From: Mycobacterium sp. IS-3022
GTDB lineage: Bacteria > Actinomycetota > Actinomycetes > Mycobacteriales > Mycobacteriaceae
Length of the DNA: 64,000 nucleotides
NCBI RefSeq assembly: GCF_001500065.1
Contig: NZ_LQIN01000034.1
Location: 186,001 to 250,000 of the forward strand
Reading direction: 5' to 3'
Shown here: in pieces, positions 1 through 8,321 of the stretch
Layout of the letters: every line of letters starts with the position of its first letter
Position numbering within the stretch: the first letter of the stretch is position 1
Made by a program: the position numbers and the translations under genes
The notes under the pieces: generated by a model
Told to the model about the DNA's origin: nothing
Seen by the model: the letters and a program-made list of their open reading frames with translations, nothing else
Databases searched by the model: none

Positions 1-85
1 CCTGCCCCGCACCCCGAGCGGAAAGGTGCTCAAGCGCGCGCTGCGCGAACCGTACTGGGAAGGTGTCGGGCGGCGGATCGGCTGA
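1..85 (+). CDS. Acyl-CoA synthetase (FadD type), C-terminal end only
   Basis: Only the last 27 codons are in the window (frame from base 2, TGA at 83-85). They read LPRTPSGKVLKRALREPYW, the A10 motif of AMP-forming acyl-CoA/fatty-acid ligases. The lysine of PSGK is the catalytic lysine of the adenylation half-reaction. The rest lies upstream. From memory, M. tuberculosis has fadD8 a few genes from the VOC/pitA/menE block, so a FadD8-like ligase is plausible, but the fragment cannot fix the subfamily. Confidence 0.8.
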   Translation, partial: LPRTPSGKVLKRALREPYWEGVGRRIG

Positions 86-108
86 CCCGGCGTGATAGAC
101 ACGATGCC

Positions 109-480
109 ATGGAAATTCTGGCCAGCCGGATGCTGATTCGGCCGGCGGACTATCAGCGGTCGCTGGCGTTCTACCGCGACGAGCTGGGCTTGGCCATCGC
201 CCGCGACTACGGTGCGGGCACCGTGTTCTACGCCGGGCAGTCGCTGATCGAACTCGCCGGCCACGGCGGACCGCGCGCGGGCGGCACGATGTGGTTGCAG
301 GTCCGCGACGTCTACGCCACCGAGAAGGAGCTCTCGGGTCGGGGCGTGCCGATCACGCGGGAAGCTCGACAGGAGCCGTGGGGACTGCACGAGATGCATG
401 TCAACGATCCCGACGGTGTCCTGCTGATCTTCGTGCAGGTGCCCGAGACCCACCCGCTGCGTCGCGACTCCCGGCAGTAG
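109..480 (+). CDS. VOC-family (glyoxalase/bleomycin-resistance fold) protein
   Basis: A 123-residue protein with one VOC unit: an N-terminal strand followed by RSLAFYRDELGL, and a C-terminal strand with DPDGVLLIF, the usual metal-binding end of the fold. These proteins bind a divalent metal and act on small molecules in the cytoplasm, usually as dimers. The substrate cannot be told. It looks like the Rv0546c family (from memory) and keeps that gene's place beside pitA and menE. It ends 4 bases before the convergent DUF3349 gene. ATG start; no strong Shine-Dalgarno. Confidence 0.8.
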   Translation: MEILASRMLIRPADYQRSLAFYRDELGLAIARDYGAGTVFYAGQSLIELAGHGGPRAGGTMWLQVRDVYATEKELSGRGVPITREARQEPWGLHEMHVNDPDGVLLIFVQVPETHPLRRDSRQ

Positions 481-484
481 GGTT

Positions 485-790
485 TCAGCGCGACGGGGTG
501 GCCAACGGCCAGCCGACCGACGCCAACCGTGACGCAACCTGGTGCATCTCTTCAGGATTCGGCTCCTGGGCGGTGACCCGGTGGATCGCGTCGCGGATCT
601 CGCCTTCGGTCACGGTGTCGGCGGTGGCACCCCTGAGCACGGTCTGCGCGGCGCTGACGACCTCGTCTTCGGTGAGCGACCGCTTCAGCAGTGCGAGCAG
701 GGGGAAGTAATCCTTCGGCGGCACACCGTCCGGGTAGCCGCGACGCAGCCACGAAAGCACGTTGTCCAACACGTTGAGGTTCTCTGTCAT
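485..790 (-). CDS. DUF3349 protein, paralogue 1
   Basis: A 101-residue helical protein with DUF3349 features: WLRRGYPDGVP near the N-terminus, LLKRSLTEDEV in the middle and SRLASVGWPL at the end. It is a clear paralogue of the gene at 2564-2866, which lies in the opposite orientation across pitA. Function is unknown. An alternative ATG at 805 would make an ATGA overlap with the membrane-protein gene upstream (stop at 802) and add five residues. The 790 start begins MTENLN. Probably co-transcribed with pitA. Confidence 0.75.
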   Translation of the reverse strand: MTENLNVLDNVLSWLRRGYPDGVPPKDYFPLLALLKRSLTEDEVVSAAQTVLRGATADTVTEGEIRDAIHRVTAQEPNPEEMHQVASRLASVGWPLATPSR

Positions 791-801
791 GGTGTCGCCG
801 T

Positions 802-1086
802 TCATTTCTCGGGCATGAAGGGGAACAGGTCGATACCGGTGTGGTGGATGATGGTGGACCGGGTGATCCACAGCACCGCGGTGACGATCACCCACCCGAC
901 GAACACGAACAGCGCCACGCCAAGGTACTTGCGGACCGGGTTGGGTGCACTCACGGTGCCGTCGGCGGACTCGTCACCCGCTCCGCCGGAGAAGGCCACC
1001 AGTCCCGTCGCGAACAGCGCGGGCAGGCCCGCCCCCAGCACCAGTCCCACCACCAGTACCTTGAGGATGCTCTCCAGATAAGTCAT
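802..1086 (-). CDS. Small two-helix membrane protein (Rv0544c-like)
   Basis: 94 residues with two hydrophobic segments (about 8-32 and 53-75) joined by a Gly/Ser/Asp-rich loop, and a short hydrophilic tail ending PFMPEK. No catalytic motif. A good GGAGGA lies 8 bases upstream of the ATG. It begins 12 bases after pitA on the same strand, so it likely belongs to a pitA-membrane protein-DUF3349 operon. From memory, M. tuberculosis keeps a similar protein (Rv0544c) beside pitA. A role with PitA is inference from position. Confidence 0.75.
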   Translation of the reverse strand: MTYLESILKVLVVGLVLGAGLPALFATGLVAFSGGAGDESADGTVSAPNPVRKYLGVALFVFVGWVIVTAVLWITRSTIIHHTGIDLFPFMPEK

Positions 1087-1098
1087 CGAGTTCCTCCG

Positions 1099-2340
1099 CT
1101 ACACCGTCGCCGCGGTCTTGATCTGCGTCTCGCGCAGTTCGGCGGGGACGACGGAGTTGGTGGCGTCGTCCCAGTCGGCGTTGACGTTGTTGTGGTCCAC
1201 CTTCTGCTGCTGGGCCCGCCACCACATGTAGAACGAGAGCCCAACGAGCGCGAGGAAGATCAGGCCGTCACCGGCGAGGCCGGACCCGGTCAGCGTCTTC
1301 ACCCCGTGCGACAGCCAGAATGAAAGCGCGCCAACGAATCCCGCGGCGGGCAGCGTGATCAACCAGGCGACGGCCATCCGCCCGGCCACCGCCCACCGGA
1401 CGTCGGCGCCCGGCTTGCCGACGCCGCTGCCGAGGATCGATCCGGTGGCGACGTGGGTGGTCGACAACGCCATGCCGGCGGCGCTGGAGCTGAGAATGAT
1501 TGCGGCCGAGGATGCTTCGGCTGCGAAGCCCTGCGGGGAGTCGATCTCCACAAGCCCCTTGCCCAACGTGCGGATGACGCGCCAACCACCGAGATAGGTG
1601 CCCAGACCGATCGCGACCGCACAGCTGAAGATGACCCAGAACGGCAGGCCGTTCTCCTTGACGTCGCCGCCGAGGTGGCCGGTGGTGATGAGCGCGAGGG
1701 CGATGACGCCCATCGTCTTCTGCGCGTCGTTGGTGCCGTGCGACAGTGCGACCAGCGAAGCGGTCGCGATCTGACCCCAGCGGAAACCTTCGCGACGGCG
1801 ACTCACCGCCACCTTGCGGGTGATCCGGTACACCAGCCAGGTGCCGCACGCGGCCACCAGGCAGGCGATGACCGGCGCGGCGACCGCGGGGATGAGCACC
1901 TTCTGCGTGATGCCGCTCCAGTTGACGCCTGCGGCGCCGAGCGCGGCGAGGCCCGCGCCGATCAGCCCTCCGAACAGCGCGTGCGACGAACTCGACGGGA
2001 TGCCGAACAACCATGTCAGCAGGTTCCACAGGATCCCGCCGATCAGCCCGGCGAAGATGATCGTCAAACCCGTCGAGGCATCGATCGACGGCAGCAGCGC
2101 GCCGCTCTTGCCGTCCTGCACGTTGAGCACCGACGTGGTCACCGTGACCGCGACCTCCACCGACAGGAACGCGCCGACCAGGTTGAGGACACCGGCCAAC
2201 AGCACAGCGGTCTTGGGCTTGAGGGCACCGGTGGCGATCGACGTCGCCATCGCATTGCCGGTGTCGTGGAAGCCGTTGGTGAAGTCGAATGCCAATGCGG
2301 TCGCGATCAACAGCACGAGGACGATCAGCTCGGTGCTCAC
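1099..2340 (-). CDS. pitA: Low-affinity inorganic phosphate transporter PitA
   Basis: A 413-residue polytopic protein of the PiT/PHO-4 family, which imports phosphate (often as metal-phosphate) with protons. Both signature repeats are visible: DFTNGFHDTGNAMAT near residue 20 and SHGTNDAQKTMGVI near the middle, as expected from the inverted-repeat fold. About ten membrane segments. GTG start. The 223 bases upstream (2341-2563) hold the divergent promoters for this gene and the DUF3349-menE pair; no clear operator is seen there. The family is well established; regulation is not visible. Confidence 0.95.
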   Translation of the reverse strand: MSTELIVLVLLIATALAFDFTNGFHDTGNAMATSIATGALKPKTAVLLAGVLNLVGAFLSVEVAVTVTTSVLNVQDGKSGALLPSIDASTGLTIIFAGLIGGILWNLLTWLFGIPSSSSHALFGGLIGAGLAALGAAGVNWSGITQKVLIPAVAAPVIACLVAACGTWLVYRITRKVAVSRRREGFRWGQIATASLVALSHGTNDAQKTMGVIALALITTGHLGGDVKENGLPFWVIFSCAVAIGLGTYLGGWRVIRTLGKGLVEIDSPQGFAAEASSAAIILSSSAAGMALSTTHVATGSILGSGVGKPGADVRWAVAGRMAVAWLITLPAAGFVGALSFWLSHGVKTLTGSGLAGDGLIFLALVGLSFYMWWRAQQQKVDHNNVNADWDDATNSVVPAELRETQIKTAATV

Positions 2341-2563
2341 GGCGCTAATTCTGCGGCCCCGGCGGCCCTTTCGCCTAATTCATGGCCACTTTCGAGGGGC
2401 GTGTCGAGCAGGGAATTCGCCGTCCTGGGCAATCTGTTCATCGATTGTTAACCCGACGGCGGTCGGGTGTTTGCCGACGGCGTCGGACTCGACTTGTTCG
2501 GGCTCGCACTAGCATCATCCAATCGGCAGCGGGTAAACCCGATGCGACACGCGGGAGGGCACA

Positions 2564-2866
2564 GTGACGAAGTTTCTGGCCAGGATTGTCGCGTGGATCA
2601 CAGCGGGTTATCCCGAGGGGGTGCCCGGGCCGGACCGGGTGCCGCTGTTCTCGCTGCTGCGGCGACGGCTCACCGACGACGAGGTGAGGACCGTTGCGAT
2701 GGAGTTGAAGCGGACGGGCGAGTTCGACGACGCCGACATCGGCGTGCTGATCACGTCGATCATCGACGCGCTGCCCACGCCGGAGGATGTCGAGCGGGTG
2801 CGCCAGCGACTGGCGGTGCGGGGCTGGCCGCTCGACGACCCACGCGATCCGGAGGACGACCCATAA
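2564..2866 (+). CDS. DUF3349 protein, paralogue 2 (Rv0543c-like)
   Basis: A 100-residue protein that shares with paralogue 1 the blocks GYPEGVP, LLRRRLTDDEV, PTPEDVERVRQRL and GWPLDDP. GTG start with GGGAGGG upstream. Function unknown; compact helical domain found in mycobacteria. Its last codons contain GGAGGA (2851-2856), which appears to serve as the ribosome binding site for menE. The TAA stop shares three bases with the proposed ATA start of menE, so the genes look translationally coupled. Confidence 0.85.
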   Translation: MTKFLARIVAWITAGYPEGVPGPDRVPLFSLLRRRLTDDEVRTVAMELKRTGEFDDADIGVLITSIIDALPTPEDVERVRQRLAVRGWPLDDPRDPEDDP

Positions 2867-4041
2867 CCGTCCTGACACCGGTCGCGGTCGGTTCGGGTGC
2901 CGCCGCCCTGTCGCTCCTGCCCACGGTGCAGGAGATGCTCGCCGGACGCGCCAGCATCCTGCCGGTGCCCGCCGACGATGAGCGCGAATCATCGCTGCTG
3001 TCAACGTCATTGCGTGCCGGCGCCGAGGTAGACGACGACGTCGCCGTCGTGGTCTCGACATCAGGCACGACCGGAACCCCCAAGGGCGCGATGCTCACCG
3101 CCGCGGCGTTGACCGCCAGCGCCGAGGCCACGCACCATCGGCTCGGCGGCCCGGGCCAATGGCTGCTCGCGCTGTCGGCGCATCACATCGCCGGCTTGCA
3201 GGTGCTGGTGCGTAGCGTCGTCGCTGGGACCACGCCAGTAGCGATCTCGCCGAGTTTCGATGCGGCTGAACTGGTTTCGGCCATAACGGCGTTCGGACCT
3301 GGGCGGCGCTATGCCTCACTGGTGGCCGTGCAACTCGACAAGGCGCTGCAGGATTCGGCGGCGACGGCCGCTTTGGCGGGCCTGGACGCCGTACTGGTCG
3401 GTGGCGGGCCGATGCCCGCCCCACTCGCTGAAAAGGCTGTAGCAGCAGGTATTTCGGTGGTGCGGACGTACGGCATGAGTGAGACCGCCGGCGGGTGCGT
3501 GTACGACGGTGTGCCGCTGAACGGGGTGCGGGTCCGGATCGTCGACGAAGCCGCGCAGTCGGCGACATCAGACCGAGGCCGGATCGTCCTGGGCGGACCG
3601 ACGCTCGCGAAGGGCTACCGCAATCCGGTGGCTCCCGACCCGTTCGCTGAGGCGGGCTGGTTTCGCACCAATGACGTTGGCGCCCTTGATGCGTCGGGGC
3701 GGCTGACCGTGCTCGGCCGGGCGGACGACGCGATCAGCAGCGGCGGGCTGACCGTCATCCCGCAGCTCGTCGAGACCGCGGTGGCCGGGCATCCGGCGGT
3801 CGCCGAATGCGCGGTGTTCGGGGTGCCCGACGAGCGGCTGGGCCAGCGGGTGGCCGTGGCCGTGGTGCTCGCGCCCGGCTGCGACGCGCCCACGCTCGCA
3901 GAACTCCGCGCGCACGTCGGGTTGATGCTGGACGTCACGGCGGCGCCCCGCGAGGTTCACGTCGTCGACGAATTACCGCGGCGCGGCATCGGCAAGATCG
4001 ACCGACGAGCGCTCGCCGCCCGGTACTCCGCCTCGGACTAG
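2863..4041 (+). CDS. menE: o-Succinylbenzoate-CoA ligase MenE, apparent ATA start
   Basis: MenE adenylates o-succinylbenzoate and loads it on CoA in menaquinone synthesis. ANL motifs are in order: TSGTTGTPKG (about residue 66), RTYGMSETAGG, GWFRTNDVG, and LPRRGIGKIDRR near the end with the catalytic lysine. The reading frame has no ATG, GTG or TTG near the expected N-terminus. The best start is ATA at 2863, 6 bases after a GGAGGA, in an ATAA overlap with the upstream stop. GTG 2926 would remove an N-terminal segment (GAAALSLLPTVQEML) that I recall in other mycobacterial MenE. Product certain, start unusual. Confidence 0.88.
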   Translation: MTVLTPVAVGSGAAALSLLPTVQEMLAGRASILPVPADDERESSLLSTSLRAGAEVDDDVAVVVSTSGTTGTPKGAMLTAAALTASAEATHHRLGGPGQWLLALSAHHIAGLQVLVRSVVAGTTPVAISPSFDAAELVSAITAFGPGRRYASLVAVQLDKALQDSAATAALAGLDAVLVGGGPMPAPLAEKAVAAGISVVRTYGMSETAGGCVYDGVPLNGVRVRIVDEAAQSATSDRGRIVLGGPTLAKGYRNPVAPDPFAEAGWFRTNDVGALDASGRLTVLGRADDAISSGGLTVIPQLVETAVAGHPAVAECAVFGVPDERLGQRVAVAVVLAPGCDAPTLAELRAHVGLMLDVTAAPREVHVVDELPRRGIGKIDRRALAARYSASD

Positions 4042-4045
4042 ATGG

Positions 4046-4387
4046 TCACGGCGCGGGCTTGAGGGGATCATGGCCGATCGTCATCAGCCGGTGCCGCCAG
4101 TTCTCCTGTCCCGCGGTGGGCTCGAGGTCGTCACGGCGTTCGGCGTGGATACGGTCGACCACCTTGCGCATCACGCGTTCGTCCTCGTCGGTCAGGTCGC
4201 CGCGCCGCTTCTGCAGCACCTCCAACACCGCGCGGCCGGTCTGCGTGCCGGCCTGGTCCGGCATCTCCTCGGAGTCCTCGCCGGCCGACCGTGTGCGCAG
4301 CCAGTCCATCAGTTCCCGCGAGGTCATGTTGACCACCCGGTGGAACTCCTCCCAGAGTGCGGGGTCGACGTCGACATGATGGGCCAT
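4046..4387 (-). CDS. DUF3140 protein
   Basis: A 113-residue hydrophilic, mostly helical protein beginning MAHHVDVDPALWEEF and carrying SRELMDWL, KRRGDLTDEDERVMRKVV and NWRHRLMTIGHDP. This fits the small DUF3140 family of actinobacteria, of unknown function. The start is set by GGAGG 8 bases before ATG 4387; a GTG nine bases earlier would overlap that site. It is convergent with menE, with only 4 bases between the stop codons. Confidence 0.75.
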   Translation of the reverse strand: MAHHVDVDPALWEEFHRVVNMTSRELMDWLRTRSAGEDSEEMPDQAGTQTGRAVLEVLQKRRGDLTDEDERVMRKVVDRIHAERRDDLEPTAGQENWRHRLMTIGHDPLKPAP

Positions 4388-4455
4388 CACTCTCACCTCC
4401 GCGGATCGGCTACCCGGCGATCGGGGGAGCTAACCCGATCCGATGGTGGGCGAGC

Positions 4456-5091
4456 ATGATCGAGCATGATGAAGCGATGCGTCGTGAAGTCAGCACCGTC
4501 GAGCAGTTGCGATCGATCGTCGGGCAGCCGGACCGCTATGTCGCCACCAAGGTCCAGGACAGGCTGTCGCCGGTCCAGCGGGACTGGCTTGCGCACACGC
4601 CGTTGGGTTTCGTCGCGACGACGGATGCCCGCGGCCGCGTCGACGTGTCGCCGAAGGGTGATCCGCCCGGATTCGTCCACGTCATCGACGACACCACGAT
4701 CGCGATTCCCGAGCGGCCGGGCAACAAACGTGTCGACGGCTACCTCAACGTCCTGCAGAACCCGCATGTCGGCACGCTGTTCCTGATTCCGGGCCGCGGC
4801 GACACGCTTCGGATCAACGGCACGGGCAGAATCCTCTCCGACGCGGACTATTTCGATGCGTTGGCCGTGAAAGGAAAACGACCGATCCTGGCGCTGGAGG
4901 TCGCGATCGAAGAGGTGTTCTTCCACTGCGCCAAAGCGTTTCTGCGTTCGGACGCATGGGATCCGACGACCTGGAACCCGTCGGCGCTGCCGAGCGTTGC
5001 GCAGCTGCTCAAGGCGATTCGGTACGACTGGAGTCAGGCCGAACTCGACGAGTACTACAGCGAGGAGAACACCCGCAGCCGCCTGTACTGA
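4456..5091 (+). CDS. Pyridoxamine 5-phosphate oxidase-related FMN-binding protein
   Basis: A 211-residue split-barrel flavoprotein. Visible blocks are LGFVATTDARGRVDVSPKG (first strands), PERPGNKRVDGYLNVLQNP (cofactor-binding loop), GRGDTLRINGTGRI and FFHCAKAFLRSDAWDP. The latter matches the Deinococcus DR2398-type PPOX subfamily. Substrate unknown; likely an FMN-dependent cytoplasmic oxidoreductase. Two in-frame ATGs (4456, 4477) are possible. The second begins MRREVSTVEQL; neither has a strong ribosome binding site. Confidence 0.75.
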   Translation: MIEHDEAMRREVSTVEQLRSIVGQPDRYVATKVQDRLSPVQRDWLAHTPLGFVATTDARGRVDVSPKGDPPGFVHVIDDTTIAIPERPGNKRVDGYLNVLQNPHVGTLFLIPGRGDTLRINGTGRILSDADYFDALAVKGKRPILALEVAIEEVFFHCAKAFLRSDAWDPTTWNPSALPSVAQLLKAIRYDWSQAELDEYYSEENTRSRLY

Positions 5092-5098
5092 CGCCCCG

Positions 5099-5151
5099 GC
5101 GATTCGGGTGTAGACACTCGCGGTGAGCGCAACCAACTACACCGAAATCAC
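5099..5151. repeat. 53-base palindromic repeat, copy 1 (intergenic)
   Basis: An imperfect inverted repeat with 15-base arms (5099-5113 and 5137-5151, 12 of 15 paired) around a GC-rich centre. Read on the minus strand, it aligns without gaps to 12598-12650 (about 43 of 53 identical). It also shares its length and the centre GCGCTCACCGC with 32168-32220. It lies between the PPOX gene and the next membrane-protein gene. No coding sense. Confidence 0.8.
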
Positions 5152-5170
5152 CAGTCATTAGGGTGGCGGA

Positions 5171-6526
5171 ATGCGGACAGGACGCAGGGAGGCGGTGGCC
5201 GTCGCCGTCGGCGTGGCGCTGGTCGTCGCGGCGTTCGTCGTACCGCACCTGCGTCTGGGCATCGTCACCCCGCTGATCAACGCGACGCCCAAGCGCCTCC
5301 ACGACTACGCCGACACCGCGCCGATCTTCGGGTGGTGGGACGCACACGTCGGGTGGGGCACGCTTCCGGTGATTCTGATCGGCGCGGCGGCGGTGCTGTG
5401 GGGGCCGTCGCTCGCGCAGCGGCTGCCGTGGCGCGCGGTCCCGTGGATCACCTGGCTCACGTCATGCGCGTGGGCGTTCTCGCTGGCGATGGTCGACGGC
5501 TGGCAGCGCGGCTTCGCCGGGCGACTCACCGCCCGGCACGAGTACCTGCGACAGGTGCCCACCGTCACCGACATCCCGGACGCGCTGCGCACCTTCGCTG
5601 ACAGAATCCTTGACTATCAACCGGATTCGTGGATAACCCATGTATCGGGGCATCCGCCGGGCGCGCTGCTGACGTTCGTCTGGCTGGACCGAATCGGGTT
5701 GGGCGGCGGCGCGTGGGCGGCTCTGCTGTGCCTGCTGGTCGGCTCCAGCGCCGCCGCCGCAATCGTGGTCGCGGTGCGCGCGCTGGCCGACGAGAAGACC
5801 GCCCGGTTGGCAGCGCCGTTCGTCGCCGTGGCGCCGACGGCGATCTGGATCGCGGTGTCGGCCGACGGCTACTTCGCGGGCGTGGCGGCGTGGGGTATTG
5901 CGCTGCTGGCGCTGGCCGTCGCGCGAACGACGCATTGGCCGGCGCTGGCGGCCGTGGGCGCCGGTCTGCTGCTGGGCTGGGGCATTTTCCTCAACTACGG
6001 GCTGGGCCTGATGGTGCTGCCGGCGCTTGCGGTGCTGCTGTGCGCGGCGGACCGGCCGGCCTCGCTGCGCGCGGCGGCGCCGGCGATCGTCGTCGTCCTC
6101 GTGGTGGTGGGAATTTTCGCCTTGCTGGGATTCTGGTGGTTCGACGGCTATCACCTGGTGCAGGAACGGTATTGGCAGGGCATCGCCAACGACCGCCCCT
6201 TCCAGTACTGGGTCTGGGCGAATCTGGCCTCCGTGGTGTGTGCGATCGGCCTGGGCAGTGTGGCCGGCATCGGCAGGGCGTTCGACATCGCCGCGATTCG
6301 ACGTCGATCCGGCCTGCACATGCTCCTCGCGGGGGCGCTGCTGGCGATCGTGTTCGCCGACCTGTCCATGCTGAGCAAGGCCGAGACGGAACGCATCTGG
6401 CTGCCGTTCACCATCTGGCTGACCGCTGCGGGCGCGCTGCTGCCGCCCCGGTCACACCGTTGGTGGCTGGCGGTCAACGTAGTGGGCGCCTTGCTGCTCA
6501 ACCATTTCATTCTGACGAATTGGTAA
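5171..6526 (+). CDS. Polytopic integral membrane protein (Rv0541c-like)
   Basis: 451 residues with about ten to eleven hydrophobic segments and a first extracytoplasmic loop of about 100 residues after the first helices. The loop has FAGRLTARHEYLRQVP and a distinctive HVSGHPPGALLTF near residue 157. Conserved acidic/His residues in an early periplasmic loop plus many helices resemble GT-C glycosyltransferases, which use polyprenyl-phosphate sugars, but I do not see a decisive motif. From memory, the M. tuberculosis counterpart sits beside a polyprenyl-phosphate sugar synthase, as here (9606-10262). A sugar-transfer role is inference. Confidence 0.7.
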   Translation: MRTGRREAVAVAVGVALVVAAFVVPHLRLGIVTPLINATPKRLHDYADTAPIFGWWDAHVGWGTLPVILIGAAAVLWGPSLAQRLPWRAVPWITWLTSCAWAFSLAMVDGWQRGFAGRLTARHEYLRQVPTVTDIPDALRTFADRILDYQPDSWITHVSGHPPGALLTFVWLDRIGLGGGAWAALLCLLVGSSAAAAIVVAVRALADEKTARLAAPFVAVAPTAIWIAVSADGYFAGVAAWGIALLALAVARTTHWPALAAVGAGLLLGWGIFLNYGLGLMVLPALAVLLCAADRPASLRAAAPAIVVVLVVVGIFALLGFWWFDGYHLVQERYWQGIANDRPFQYWVWANLASVVCAIGLGSVAGIGRAFDIAAIRRRSGLHMLLAGALLAIVFADLSMLSKAETERIWLPFTIWLTAAGALLPPRSHRWWLAVNVVGALLLNHFILTNW

Positions 6527-6577
6527 CGGCCGCGAGCCAAGCTTCTACCTGAGGCCGCACGGCTGGACTCTGGTGTC

Positions 6578-7846
6578 ATGGGCTTGATCGACCGACCGCG
6601 GCGGCGGACGTTGATCCGCTGGCGCAGTCCGCTGCGCGGGTTGTGGTTGACATCGGTGTTCGGCGCGGTCCTGCTGATCGGTCTGCCGGTGGTGATCGTC
6701 ACCGGCCTGCTGTCGTACATCGCCTATGGGCCCCAGTTCGGTCAGGCCATTCCGGCGGACGTCGGCTGGCTCAAGTTGCCGACCTTCGACTGGCCCACCG
6801 ACCCGGCGTGGCTGTATCGGCTCAACCAGGGTCTGCATGTGGGGCTGGGTCTGGTGCTGGTGCCGGTGGTGCTCGCGAAGCTGTGGTCGGTGATCCCCCG
6901 GCTCTTCGCCTGGCCGCCGGCGCGCTCGATCGCTCAACTGGCCGAACGTGTTTCGTTGCTGATGCTGGTCGGCGGTGTGCTGTTCGAGATCGTCACCGGG
7001 GTGCTGAACATCCAGTACGACTACATCTTCGGGTTCAGCTTCTACACCGCGCACTACTTCGGTGCGTGGGTGTTCATCGCCGGATTTGTGGTACACATCG
7101 CGATCAAGATTCCGCGGATGTGGGCGGGGCTGCGGTCACGGTCGATGCGCGCGGTGCTGCGGACGTCGCGCGAGGACACCGTCGCGGACCCGTATACGCC
7201 CGACGGGTTGGCGCCCGCCGACCCCGATCCCGCGACGTTGAGCCGTCGCGGTGCGCTGGCGCTCGTCGGCGGCGGCGCCGCGTTGGTCGCCGTGCTGACC
7301 GCCGGGCAGAGCATCGGCGGGTGGACCAGGCCCGCCGCGCTGTTGCTCCCTCGCGGACGGACCCGCGGTGACGGACCGAACGACTTCCAGGTCAACAGGA
7401 CCGCGGCCGCAGCGCGGATCACCCCCGACCTGACCGGCGAGCGCTGGCGCCTCTTCCTGACGGGCGGACCGGCGCCCGTCGTGCTGGACCGAACGATGCT
7501 GACCGAGATGCCCCAGCGCACCGCCCGCCTGCCGATCGCCTGCGTCGAGGGCTGGTCGACGACCGAGACCTGGACGGGCGTACCGCTGCGCGACCTCGCG
7601 CGACTGGCTGGTGTGCCGGAACCCGCGTCGGCGTTCGTGCAGTCGGTGGAACGACGGGGTGCCTTCAATCGCGCGACCCTGCAACGCAATCAGGTCCTGC
7701 ACCCGGACGCCCTGCTGGCGCTGAAGGTCAACGGCGCCGACCTGTCACCCGACCACGGGTTCCCAGCCCGGATCATCGTTCCTGCGCTACCCGGTGTGCA
7801 CAACACCAAGTGGGTGGCGAGCATCGACTTCAGGCCGGTGGATTGA
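6578..7846 (+). CDS. Membrane-anchored molybdopterin-dependent oxidoreductase with cytochrome b-like N-terminus
   Basis: A 422-residue fusion. Residues about 20-190 form four to five membrane helices with histidines in QGLHVGLG, FYTAHYFGAW and GFVVHIAIK, suited to haem b ligation. Helix 5 (about 225-245, after a Ser-Arg-Arg sequence) leads to a C-terminal domain of the sulfite-oxidase fold (about 275-422) with IACVEGWSTTETWTGVPL. Its cysteine is the expected molybdenum ligand. It is probably an extracytoplasmic oxidoreductase exchanging electrons with the quinone pool; substrate unknown. It is followed one base later by a small membrane protein. Confidence 0.82.
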   Translation: MGLIDRPRRRTLIRWRSPLRGLWLTSVFGAVLLIGLPVVIVTGLLSYIAYGPQFGQAIPADVGWLKLPTFDWPTDPAWLYRLNQGLHVGLGLVLVPVVLAKLWSVIPRLFAWPPARSIAQLAERVSLLMLVGGVLFEIVTGVLNIQYDYIFGFSFYTAHYFGAWVFIAGFVVHIAIKIPRMWAGLRSRSMRAVLRTSREDTVADPYTPDGLAPADPDPATLSRRGALALVGGGAALVAVLTAGQSIGGWTRPAALLLPRGRTRGDGPNDFQVNRTAAAARITPDLTGERWRLFLTGGPAPVVLDRTMLTEMPQRTARLPIACVEGWSTTETWTGVPLRDLARLAGVPEPASAFVQSVERRGAFNRATLQRNQVLHPDALLALKVNGADLSPDHGFPARIIVPALPGVHNTKWVASIDFRPVD

Positions 7847-7847
7847 C

Positions 7848-8321
7848 ATGCGCGCCCGGCGTTTCCGCGACGTGTACGGATCGAATCCGTTGCACCTGCT
7901 GACACTGCTCGCCGGGTTCGCGTTGTTCGGGTATGTGCTCGCCACGATCACGCCCGCGGCACTGTGGAACTCCCGCACGTGGTGGCAGTCGATTCTGGTG
8001 TGGTTCGCCGCGTCGGTCGTCGTCCACGACCTCGTGCTGTTTCCGCTGTACGCGCTGGCCGACCGGATCCTGCAGCGTGGCACGCGAATTCCGCGGCTGC
8101 CGGTGCCGCTGCTGAACTACCTGCGGGTCCCTGCGCTCGGCTCGGGGCTGACACTGCTGCTGTTCCTGCCCGGGATCGTCGAGCAGGGTGAGCCGACCGT
8201 GCTGGCCGCCAGCGGACAGACTCAGGACCCGTTTCTGGGGCGATGGTTGCTGTTGACCGCCGCGATGTTCGGAGCGAGCGCGGCCGTCTACGCCATCCGG
8301 CTGGCGATGAGCAGGCGCTAG
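7848..8321 (+). CDS. Four-helix membrane protein, partner of the molybdopterin oxidoreductase
   Basis: 157 residues with about four hydrophobic helices. It has a basic N-terminus (MRARRFRDVYG), WFAASVVVHDLVLFPLYALADR in the second helix and a conserved-looking PLLNYLRVPALGSG loop. The ATG is one base after the oxidoreductase stop, so the two are surely co-translated. I do not recognise a named family. A subunit or insertion factor is inference from context. Its TAG overlaps the TAG of the convergent methyltransferase in a shared CTAG at 8318-8321. Confidence 0.75.
   Translation: MRARRFRDVYGSNPLHLLTLLAGFALFGYVLATITPAALWNSRTWWQSILVWFAASVVVHDLVLFPLYALADRILQRGTRIPRLPVPLLNYLRVPALGSGLTLLLFLPGIVEQGEPTVLAASGQTQDPFLGRWLLLTAAMFGASAAVYAIRLAMSRR

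Noticed and set aside
2926..4041. GTG 2926 as the menE start
   Set aside because: It would delete an N-terminal segment that I recall in other mycobacterial MenE and has no ribosome binding site, while GGAGGA fits position 2863. Kept only as the alternative.
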